This document shows, piece after piece, positions 1 to 5,520 of a DNA stretch of 5,520 nt; position 1 is the first letter of the stretch; each line of letters opens with the position of its first letter. Source of the DNA: CAZOHN01 sp964579325 (GTDB taxonomy: Bacteria; Pseudomonadota; Alphaproteobacteria; Rhodobacterales; Rhodobacteraceae). The position numbers were made by a program, and so were the translations under genes. The notes under the pieces were generated by a model, which did not search any database, was not told the DNA's origin, and worked only from the letters and a program-made list of their open reading frames with translations. The DNA is taken from positions 1-5,520 of the forward strand of contig CAZOHN010000236.1 of the NCBI GenBank assembly GCA_964579325.1. The letters run 5' to 3'.

Positions 1-1
1 C

Positions 2-643
2 GTGGTGGCACTTGGCGCTGACGGCAAGAAGGTGGGCGTGATCTCGACGATCAACGGTGACGCCAACGTGGGCTTCTACAAGGAACTCGCGGCGGCCGGC
101 ATCTCGGCAGACGACATCCCGGTCGTGGCCTTCTCGGTGGGCGAGGAGGAGCTTTCGGGCCTCGACACCTCGAACCTCGTGGGCCACCTCGCGGCCTGGA
201 ACTACTTCCAGTCGGCCGACACGCCCGAGAACGCGGCCTTCATCGAGACCTGGAAGGCTTTCGCCGGGCACGAGCGCGTGACCAACGACCCGATGGAGGC
301 CCATGTGATCGGCTTCCAGATGTGGGTGCAGGCGGTCGAGAAGGCCGGCACAACGGATGTCGATGCCGTGCGCGAGGCGATGTACGGGCTTGAGGTGCCG
401 AACCTGACCGGCGGGATCGCGAAGATGCTGCCGAACCACCACCTGACCAAGCCGGTGCTGATCGGCGAGATCCGGGCGGACGGGCAGTTCGATATCGTGA
501 GCCAGACCGAGCCGGTGGCGGGCGACGCCTGGACCGACTTCCTGCCGGAATCGGCGGTGCTGGAAGCCGACTGGCAGACGCTCGACTGCGGCATGTACAA
601 CACCGAAACCAAGACCTGCGTTCAGATCAAGTCGAACTACTGA
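2..643 (+). CDS. urtA: Urea ABC transporter substrate-binding protein UrtA, 3' part
   Basis: This is the C-terminal 213 residues of a periplasmic binding protein; the family is usually about 420-440 residues, so roughly half is missing off the left edge. The reading frame is open to position 2, and the GTG there is an internal Val codon, not a start. UrtA binds urea in the periplasm and delivers it to the UrtBC channel. Family-typical segments are visible: STINGDANVGFYKEL near the left edge, VVAFSVGEEEL, LVGHLAAWNYFQS, RVTNDPMEAHVIG, QAVEKAGTTDVDAVREAM, and NHHLTKPVLIGEIRADGQF towards the end. These are characteristic of UrtA rather than of the branched-chain amino acid binding proteins. The tail carries two Cys (visible residues 196 and 206, CGMYNTETKTC) that could form a periplasmic disulfide. 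It is followed by urtB after an 87-nt spacer with a hairpin. A close relative is the short-chain amide binder FmdD, which cannot be fully excluded from this half alone. Confidence 0.93.
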   Translation: MVALGADGKKVGVISTINGDANVGFYKELAAAGISADDIPVVAFSVGEEELSGLDTSNLVGHLAAWNYFQSADTPENAAFIETWKAFAGHERVTNDPMEAHVIGFQMWVQAVEKAGTTDVDAVREAMYGLEVPNLTGGIAKMLPNHHLTKPVLIGEIRADGQFDIVSQTEPVAGDAWTDFLPESAVLEADWQTLDCGMYNTETKTCVQIKSNY

Positions 644-652
644 TCCGGACCC

Positions 653-689
653 GTGGAGGCGGCGCGGGGAGACCCGGTGCCGCCTCTGC
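653..689 (+). promoter_or_regulatory. Hairpin with GAGA tetraloop in the urtA-urtB spacer
   Basis: The sequence shows a perfect 8-bp inverted repeat, GAGGCGGC (656-663) with GCCGCCTC (679-686). Two G-U pairs and a G-C pair extend it outward to 653/689. A small internal loop (664 against 677-678) leads to a second 4-bp stem, CGGG (665-668) with CCCG (673-676), closed by GAGA (669-672), a GNRA-type tetraloop. No U-rich run follows, so it does not look like a full intrinsic terminator. In ABC operons, hairpins just after the binding-protein gene commonly protect the upstream mRNA and keep the binding protein in excess over the permeases. That role is inferred here. The stem also covers the GTG at 653, arguing against that codon as the urtB start. 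Confidence 0.6.
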
Positions 690-730
690 ACTTCTGTCAC
701 ACAGCTTTCCCAGAACCCCGGACAGGCAGG

Positions 731-2695
731 ATGCGCCTTCTTACCCTCCTCCTCGCGTTTTGCGGGCTGATCTGGTTCGCGCCGGCACGGGCGCAGGAGC
801 CGGGCCCAGAACCGGGCCTCGCCGCGATCCTGGCCGAGCATGGCGACGCCATCGCCGCTGGATCGCGCCGCGGGATCGGTCCGGCGCTGGAGGCCCTTGC
901 CGAAAGCGGCCTTCCGGAGGCGCGAACCTTCCTCGACCGCTGGCTGGCGCGCGAGGTCTGGCGGCGCAAGGCGGACGGGCTGTTCTTCCATGCCAGCGAG
1001 ACCGCCGAGGGGCTGGTGCTCACCGATGCGGCGACGCTGGCCGAGGCCGGGACCGCGCCGAAGGCGGAGTTCGACCAGTTGCGCCCCGGCGGCGGCATCC
1101 GCGCGCTGATCTCGGCGGCGCTGGTGCAGTTCCAGCTGGCCGACCCCGACCCAGGCCAGCGCGCGGCGGCGCTGGCCTCGATTTCACGCGATCCCGATGA
1201 GTCGCACCTGCAAGCCCTGCGCGATACGATTGCCGACGAGGACGACGCGGCGCTGAAGGCGCAAAAGGAGCGGCTGGAGCGGCTGCTGACGATCCGCTTC
1301 GACGCCGACGAAGCGGCACGCATTGCCGCAATCGAGGGATTTGCGGGCGATATCGGCGTGGATGTGCGGGCGGTGCTGAACCCGCTGGTGGCGACGACAC
1401 GCACGGTGGCCGAGGGGCCGGTGCCGGACGGGGCCAACGTGGCGCAGGCGCTGCAGGTCGGGACCGACATCAGCCGCGAGGAGGCCATTGCGCTTCTGGT
1501 AGCCGCAGGCGCGCTTGCCCCGGTGCCGACTGCCGCCGAAGTGCGCGCCGCGCTCGAGGCCAATGTGGAGGGCGGGTTTGTCGGCGGCGTTGCCGTCGCG
1601 CAGCTGTCCGATCCGGCGGCGCGGGTCCGTGCGTATGCGGCGCTGGCCGCCGAGGACCGGGTGCCCGACGCGCCCTCGGACGAAACGGTGGCAGCGGCCC
1701 TGTCTGCGCACAGCTTCTTCGACGCCTACCGGGACCCCTCGCCCGCCATCACGACGGCCGCACAGGATGCGCTCGACGCGATCGCCACGAAGGTCGGGGT
1801 CATGCAGGCCGCCGACCTGACGCTCGATGCGCTTTCGCTGGCGTCGATCTACTTCCTTGCCGCCATCGGGCTTGCCATCACCTTCGGGGTCATGGGCGTC
1901 ATCAACATGGCGCATGGCGAGTTCATCATGATGGGCGCCTATACGGGCTATGTCGTGCAGCTTTTCGTGCCCGACTACACGCTGTCGATCCTGATCGCGC
2001 TGCCGCTGGCCTTTGTCGTGACGGCCGGCGCGGGGGGGGCGATGGAGCGGCTGGTGATCCGCTGGCTCTATCACCGGCCGCTGGAGACGCTGCTGGCGAC
2101 CTTCGGCATCTCGATCGCGCTTCAGCAGCTTGCGAAGAACATCTTCGGCACGCAGGCCCGTCCTCTGACCTCGCCGGACTGGCTGGGCGGATCGGTGGGC
2201 TTCAACGAGATCGTCTCGATCTCGACGATCCGGGTGGCGATCTTCGTGCTGGCGCTGATCTTCCTGGTGCTGCTGCTGTTCATCCTCAAGCGCACGCGGC
2301 TGGGCCTCGAGGTGCGCGCCGTCACGCAGAACCCGCGCATGGCGGCCTCGATGGGGATCGACCCCGACCGGATCAACATGCTGACCTTCGGGCTCGGCTC
2401 GGGCATCGCCGGGATCGCGGGCGTGGCCATCGGCCTCTTCGCGCAGGTGACCTCCGAGATCGGCCAGCAGTACATCGTGCAGAGCTTCATGACGGTCGTG
2501 GTGGGGGGTGTGGGCAACATCTGGGGCACGCTCGCGGGGGCCACGCTGATCGGGTTCCTGCAGAAGGGCATCGAGTGGTTCAACCCCTCCAACACGCTCG
2601 CCGCGCAGACCTACATGATCCTGTTCATCATCCTGTTCATCCAGTTCCGGCCCAAGGGCATCATCGCCCTCAGGGGCCGCGCGGCGGGGGATTGA
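731..2695 (+). CDS. urtB: Urea ABC transporter permease UrtB with long N-terminal domain
   Basis: UrtB is one of the two inner-membrane channel subunits. The product is 654 residues from the ATG at 731. The frame is open back to a GTG at 653, but the ATG is preferred because it directly begins a signal peptide: hydrophobic LLTLLLAFCGLIWF, then a cleavage-like ARA before Gln22. The Shine-Dalgarno is weak (AGG at 724-726). Residues 22 to about 357 form an Ala-rich helical region with HEAT-like pieces (for example DPAARVRAYAALAAEDRV), predicted to be periplasmic. The LivH-like core begins near residue 358 and shows GVINMAHGEF (389-398), RPLETLLATFGISIALQQ, the ATPase-contacting loop TRLGLEVRAVTQNPRMAAS (from 522), FMTVVVGGVGNIWGTLAGA, and the closing QFRPKGII (from 638). 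The core matches UrtB specifically; many UrtB proteins carry an N-terminal extension, but this one is at the long end. urtC starts 4 nt after the stop. A run of eight G (2032-2039) lies in the core, with the frame intact. Confidence 0.93.
   Translation: MRLLTLLLAFCGLIWFAPARAQEPGPEPGLAAILAEHGDAIAAGSRRGIGPALEALAESGLPEARTFLDRWLAREVWRRKADGLFFHASETAEGLVLTDAATLAEAGTAPKAEFDQLRPGGGIRALISAALVQFQLADPDPGQRAAALASISRDPDESHLQALRDTIADEDDAALKAQKERLERLLTIRFDADEAARIAAIEGFAGDIGVDVRAVLNPLVATTRTVAEGPVPDGANVAQALQVGTDISREEAIALLVAAGALAPVPTAAEVRAALEANVEGGFVGGVAVAQLSDPAARVRAYAALAAEDRVPDAPSDETVAAALSAHSFFDAYRDPSPAITTAAQDALDAIATKVGVMQAADLTLDALSLASIYFLAAIGLAITFGVMGVINMAHGEFIMMGAYTGYVVQLFVPDYTLSILIALPLAFVVTAGAGGAMERLVIRWLYHRPLETLLATFGISIALQQLAKNIFGTQARPLTSPDWLGGSVGFNEIVSISTIRVAIFVLALIFLVLLLFILKRTRLGLEVRAVTQNPRMAASMGIDPDRINMLTFGLGSGIAGIAGVAIGLFAQVTSEIGQQYIVQSFMTVVVGGVGNIWGTLAGATLIGFLQKGIEWFNPSNTLAAQTYMILFIILFIQFRPKGIIALRGRAAGD
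2686..2691 (+). promoter_or_regulatory. Ribosome binding site of urtC
   Basis: GGGGGA lies 8 nt upstream of the urtC ATG at 2700, inside the last codons of urtB. With only 4 nt between the urtB stop and this ATG, the two permeases are probably translationally coupled. Confidence 0.55.
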
Positions 2696-2699
2696 AGCC

Positions 2700-3853
2700 A
2701 TGCAGCCCGGATTTCTGGCGAAGAACCCCTCGGTCCTGATCTTCCTCGGCCTGCTCGCGGCCTTCACGCTGATCGCCACTGTGCTGGCGGAAGGCTTCGG
2801 CATCGGGCTGATCTCGACCTCGTTCATCAAGACGCTGGGCAAGACGCTGTGCCTGTGCCTGGTGGCGGTGGCGATGGACCTTGTCTGGGGGTATTGCGGG
2901 ATCCTGTCGCTCGGCCACATGGCCTTCTTCGGGATCGGCGGCTACATGATCGGCATGTGGCTGATGTATGCCCGGACCGAGGGCATCGTGGCCGCGGCAT
3001 CCTCGGGCGCCGCGATCCCGGCCACGCCGCAGGAGATACGCGACGGGGTGGGCACGCAGATTTTCGGCGTGGTGGGATCGTCGGAGTTTCCGTTGGTCTG
3101 GGCCTTTGCCCACAGCCTGACGCTGCAACTGGCGCTCGTCGTCCTGATTCCAGGACTTCTCGCGCTGGTCTTCGGCTGGCTGGCGTTTCGCAGCCGGGTG
3201 ACCGGCGTCTATCTGTCGATCCTGACCCAGGCCATGACACTCGCGCTGTCGCTGTGGATGTTCCAGAACGACAGCGGCTTTCGCGGCAACAACGGGCTGT
3301 CGGGCCTGCAGAACCTGCCCGGCCTCGACGACGTGCCGCAATCGACCGTCTCGATCTGGTTCCTCTGGGCCTCGGCGCTCGCCCTCGGCGCGGGCTACAC
3401 GCTGGCGGCCTGGGTGGTCTCGGGCAAGTTCGGCTCGGTGATCCGCGGCATCCGCGACGACGAGGCGCGGGTGCGGTTCCTGGGCTACGGGGTCGAGGGC
3501 TACAAGCTGACGGTCTTCACCCTGACGGCAGTGATCGCGGCCATCGCGGGCGCGCTCTACTACCCGCAGGCGGGCATCGTGAACCCCGCCNNNNNNNNNN
3601 CTACCTCGCGGTCTGGGTCGCCATCGGCGGGCGCGGGCGGCTCTGGGGGGCGGTCCTCGGCGCGGCCTTCGTGTCGCTGCTGTCGTCGTGGTTCACCGGC
3701 GGCCGGGCGCCGTCGATCCCGCTGGGATTCTACACGATCAACTGGGTGGACTGGTGGCAGGTCCTCCTCGGCCTCGCCTTCGTCCTCGTCACCCTCTTCG
3801 CGCCGAACGGGCTTGCCGGTCTGGTCGAGCGCATCTTCGTGCGGAGGGGCTGA
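2700..3853 (+). CDS. urtC: Urea ABC transporter permease UrtC, interrupted by an assembly gap
   Basis: UrtC is the second inner-membrane channel subunit, of the LivM type, pairing with UrtB. The first 297 residues read from 2700 to 3590. They show an N-terminal membrane segment, GYCGILSLGHMAFFGIGGY (64-82), the membrane stretch FRSRVTGVYLSILTQAMTLA, the urea-family segment FRGNNGLSGLQNLPG, the ATPase-contacting loop GKFGSVIRGIRDDEARVRF (from about 242), and GALYYPQAGIVNPA at the gap. After 10 N the homology resumes in a different frame, with Tyr at 3602 (YLAVWVAIGGRGRLWGA), SSWFTGGRAP, GFYTINWVDWW and TLFAPNGLAGLVERIF, ending at TGA 3851-3853. The two parts together give 380 residues; about 8 more appear to be lost in the gap, for a predicted 388, normal for UrtC. 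Reading straight through the N run in the first frame gives a false Ser/Arg/Gly-rich tail, so the frameshift is treated as an artefact, not a pseudogene. The stop overlaps the urtD start (TGATG). Confidence 0.9.
3591..3600. other. Assembly gap (10 N) inside urtC
   Basis: Ten consecutive N separate codon 297 of urtC (GCC, Ala, ending at 3590) from a C at 3601 that must be the third base of a codon before TAC (Tyr) at 3602. To keep the gene open the true insert must be 3k+2 nt, whereas 10 is 3k+1, so the N run is a placeholder and not a measured length. Comparison with remembered UrtC and LivM sequences between the NP motif and the GG motif suggests 8 missing residues, that is about 23 nt. Confidence 0.95.
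3843..3847 (+). promoter_or_regulatory. Ribosome binding site of urtD
   Basis: GGAGG sits 5 nt before the ATG at 3853, inside the last codons of urtC. It fixes the urtD start: the same frame is open upstream to 3688, but that longer version runs antisense to nothing useful and overlaps the urtC 3' coding region with no family similarity. Confidence 0.7.
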
Positions 3854-4593
3854 TGGGCGCGCTTCTCGAGGTTTCGGGCGTCTCGGTCACCTTCGACGGG
3901 TTCCGCGCGATCAACAACCTGTCGTTCTCCATCGATGAGGGCGAGTTGCGGGCCGTGATCGGGCCGAACGGGGCGGGCAAGACCACCTTCATGGATATCG
4001 TGACCGGCAAGACCCGGCCCGATGAGGGGCGGGTTCTGTGGGGAGAGAAGTCGGCGTCGCTGCTGAAGATGTCCGAGGCCGAGATCGCGCGCGCAGGCGT
4101 AGGGCGCAAGTTCCAGCGCCCCACGGTGTTCGAGGACCAGACGGTGTTCGACAACCTGCTGCTGGCACTCAAGAAGGACCGCGGGCCGTTTTCGGTGCTG
4201 CTCTACCACCGCTCCGGGGCGGATGTGGCGCGGGTGGAGGAGCTGGCGGGCGAGATCGGGCTTGCCGACCAGATCGGCCGGATCGCGGGGGAGCTGTCGC
4301 ACGGGCAGAAGCAGTGGCTGGAAATCGGGATGCTGCTGGCACAGGAGCCGCGCCTGCTGCTGGTGGACGAACCGGCGGCCGGCATGACGCCGGCCGAGCG
4401 CGAGCACACGACCGACCTCCTGAAGGAGGCGGCAAGGACGCGCGCCGTCGTGGTGGTCGAGCACGACATGGAGTTCGTGCGTCGGCTCGACTGCAAGGTG
4501 ACGGTGCTGCACGAGGGGCGCGTGCTGGCCGAGGGCAGCCTCGACCATGTGACCTCGAACCAGGAAGTCATCGACGTGTACCTGGGGAGGTGA
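3853..4593 (+). CDS. urtD: Urea ABC transporter ATP-binding protein UrtD
   Basis: UrtD is one of two cytoplasmic ATPases driving urea import; it is LivG-like and 246 residues long, the usual size. Motifs in order: Walker A GPNGAGKTT (37-45), Q-loop Gln88 in RKFQRPTVFE, signature LSHGQ (148-152, with His replacing the first Gly of LSGGQ), Walker B LLLVDEP (168-174) with catalytic Glu173, D-loop region AAGMTPAE, and H-loop His204 in VVVVEHDMEF. The segment LSHGQKQWLEIGMLL and the insertion between the Q-loop and signature are typical of UrtD. The start overlaps the urtC stop by one base (TGATG) and has a good ribosome binding site, so it is probably translationally coupled to urtC. urtE begins one base after the stop. 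All motifs expected for an active ATPase are present; the variant signature is normal for this family. Confidence 0.96.
   Translation: MGALLEVSGVSVTFDGFRAINNLSFSIDEGELRAVIGPNGAGKTTFMDIVTGKTRPDEGRVLWGEKSASLLKMSEAEIARAGVGRKFQRPTVFEDQTVFDNLLLALKKDRGPFSVLLYHRSGADVARVEELAGEIGLADQIGRIAGELSHGQKQWLEIGMLLAQEPRLLLVDEPAAGMTPAEREHTTDLLKEAARTRAVVVVEHDMEFVRRLDCKVTVLHEGRVLAEGSLDHVTSNQEVIDVYLGR
4584..4590 (+). promoter_or_regulatory. Ribosome binding site of urtE
   Basis: GGGGAGG ends 4 nt before the ATG at 4595 and overlaps the last codons of urtD, consistent with coupled translation of the two ATPases. Confidence 0.7.
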
Positions 4594-4594
4594 G

Positions 4595-5290
4595 ATGCTG
4601 AAGACGGACAACCTCACCCTGCATTACGGGCAGAGCCAGATCCTGCACGGGCTTTCGGTCGAAGCCGACGTCGGGCGGGTGACCTGCGTGATGGGCACCA
4701 ACGGCACCGGCAAGACCTCGCTCCTCAAGGCGATCTCGGGCACGCATCGCAAGGTTGCGGGGTCGGTGACGCTCGCGGGCGAGGAGATCGGGCGGATGCC
4801 GGCGCATGAACGCGCCCACCGGGGGCTGGGATATGTCCCGCAGGGGCGGATGATCTTTCCGCTTCTGACTGTCCACGAGAACCTCGAGACCGGGTTCGCC
4901 TGCCTGCCGCGCGCGGAACGCGGCGTGCCGGCCCATATCCACGAGCTTTTCCCGGTGCTGAAGGACATGCAGAACCGCCGCGGCGGCGACCTGTCGGGCG
5001 GCCAGCAGCAGCAGCTTGCCATCGCCCGGGCGCTGATCACGCGGCCGAAGCTGTTGCTCCTCGATGAACCCACCGAGGGCATCCAGCCCAACATCATCCA
5101 GCAGATCGGCCGCGTCATCTCGCTCCTGCGCGACGAGGGCAAGATGGCGATCGTGCTGGTCGAGCAGTATTTCGACTTCGCCTGGGGGCTGGCGGACCGC
5201 TTCTACGTGTTGACGCGCGGCGAAGTGACGATGGCAGGCCGCAAGGACGACATCGCGCGCGAGGACCTTCTGGCGGCGGTTTCGGTCTAG
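4595..5290 (+). CDS. urtE: Urea ABC transporter ATP-binding protein UrtE
   Basis: UrtE is the second cytoplasmic ATPase, LivF-like, 231 residues, full length for the family (about 230). Motifs in order: aromatic contact Tyr11 in LTLHYGQSQIL, Walker A GTNGTGKTS (34-42), Q-loop Gln83 in GYVPQGRMIFPLLTV, signature LSGGQ (133-137) followed by QQQLAIARALITRP, Walker B LLLLDEP (153-159) with catalytic Glu158, then TEGIQPNIIQQIG. At the H-loop the usual His is Gln191 (VLVEQYFDFAW), as is common in LivF and UrtE proteins. The GTNGTGKTS and EGIQPNIIQ segments distinguish it from LivF. It is the last gene of the operon in this window: its TAG is 8 nt from the stop of a convergent gene, and no clear intrinsic terminator follows. 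It would act as a heterodimer with UrtD below the UrtB-UrtC channel. Confidence 0.96.
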   Translation: MLKTDNLTLHYGQSQILHGLSVEADVGRVTCVMGTNGTGKTSLLKAISGTHRKVAGSVTLAGEEIGRMPAHERAHRGLGYVPQGRMIFPLLTVHENLETGFACLPRAERGVPAHIHELFPVLKDMQNRRGGDLSGGQQQQLAIARALITRPKLLLLDEPTEGIQPNIIQQIGRVISLLRDEGKMAIVLVEQYFDFAWGLADRFYVLTRGEVTMAGRKDDIAREDLLAAVSV

Positions 5291-5298
5291 GGCCGCGC

Positions 5299-5520
5299 TC
5301 AGGGCCAGCTGTCGTAGCGGCGCAGCTCGAGCCGCAAGAGACCGATCCGGCTGAGAAGCATCGACCGCCGGGCGAGAAGCGCCCCGCGGCGCGGATCGTC
5401 GACTGCAAGCCCGGCTGCCTCGCGCGCGAGGTCGTCGGCGTCGCTTTCGATCCGGTCGATGTCCTGCGCCACGCGGAAGTAGGCGCGGCCCTTCTCGAAG
5501 GCCGGGGACATGTCCGCCAG
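5299..5520 (-). CDS. Hypothetical small helical protein, C-terminal part
   Basis: I do not recognise this gene. On the - strand a frame is open from the right edge of the window to a TGA at 5301-5299, giving 73 visible residues. It may continue beyond the edge or may start at the ATG at 5511-5509, giving 70 residues; the bases just before that ATG (GGCGGAC) are at best a weak ribosome binding site. The protein is charged and almost wholly helical in character (KGRAYFRVAQDIDRIESDA, then RSMLLSRIGLLRLELRRYD), with no signal peptide, membrane segment or Cys visible. Only about one codon in eight ends in A or T, matching the neighbouring genes and supporting real coding. It converges on urtE with an 8-nt gap, so it is not part of the transporter operon. 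A shadow frame in GC-rich DNA is the alternative. Confidence 0.6.
   Translation of the reverse strand: MADMSPAFEKGRAYFRVAQDIDRIESDADDLAREAAGLAVDDPRRGALLARRSMLLSRIGLLRLELRRYDSWP

Noticed and set aside
697..1563. - strand open frame (288 residues) opposite the urtB N-terminal region
   Set aside because: Composition is Ser/Ala/Arg-rich low complexity, typical of a shadow frame; the + strand has a signal peptide and continuous coding into the permease core.
1790..1804. Possible internal start of urtB core at ATG 1802
   Set aside because: The purine-rich bases before it (AAGGTCGGGG) are weak evidence, and the frame is continuous with the upstream signal-peptide-bearing domain, so a single protein is simpler.
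2209..2230. Inverted repeat GATCGTC / GACGATC with an 8-nt loop inside urtB
   Set aside because: It encodes the ordinary stretch EIVSISTIR, has only 7 pairs, and sits mid-gene; chance from codon use is sufficient.
1184..2920. Very long open frame on the - strand (578 residues) opposite urtB and the start of urtC
   Set aside because: It is antisense to clear permease genes, rich in Arg, Asp, Gln and His as expected from reading GC-rich membrane-protein codons backwards, and shows no family motif.
3601..3938. Continuation of urtC in its original frame past the N run
   Set aside because: The resulting tail is Ser/Arg/Gly-rich with no UrtC similarity, while the true UrtC C-terminus is found in another frame ending at 3853.
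3730..4617. Long - strand open frame (295 residues) opposite urtD
   Set aside because: Shadow of urtD caused by high GC at third positions; no recognisable domain and it spans three real genes' boundaries.
5291..5327. Possible terminator just after urtE (GGCC/GGCC and AGCTG/CAGCT repeats)
   Set aside because: Stems of 4-5 bp with long loops and no U-rich run; too weak to call.

Overview
The window is one long stretch of a urea-type ABC transporter operon, urtA-urtB-urtC-urtD-urtE, all on the + strand, followed by the end of an unrelated convergent gene on the - strand. The high GC content, strong G/C preference at third codon positions, tight operon spacing and protein sequence style (for example the UrtC segment around FRGNNGLSGLQNLPG) suggest an alphaproteobacterium, most likely of the Rhodobacteraceae/Paracoccaceae type. 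That assignment rests on recognition, not on a database search.

Layout: 1-643 is the 3' part of urtA (periplasmic urea-binding protein). 644-730 is an 87-nt spacer holding a strong GC-rich hairpin capped by a GAGA tetraloop. 731-2695 is urtB, a permease with a cleavable-looking signal peptide and a long extra N-terminal domain of about 335 residues before the LivH-like membrane core. 2700-3853 is urtC, the second permease, interrupted by a run of 10 N (3591-3600) that marks an assembly gap. The frame changes across the gap, so the gene looks broken only because the N run has the wrong length. 3853-4593 is urtD and 4595-5290 is urtE, the two ATPases. urtC and urtD overlap by one base (TGATG) and urtD and urtE are separated by one base. 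5299-5520 is the end of a small helical protein of unknown function on the - strand, whose stop lies 8 nt from the urtE stop.

Together UrtA would capture urea (possibly short amides) in the periplasm, UrtB and UrtC form the membrane channel, and UrtD and UrtE power it. The promoter and the first part of urtA lie outside the window, and no urease gene is seen here. The region is a largely ordinary transporter operon and I see no new system in it. The points that deserve a second look are the urtA-urtB hairpin, the long signal-peptide-bearing extension of UrtB, the mis-sized gap in urtC, and the way the non-canonical ATPase motifs fall on the same composite ATP site.
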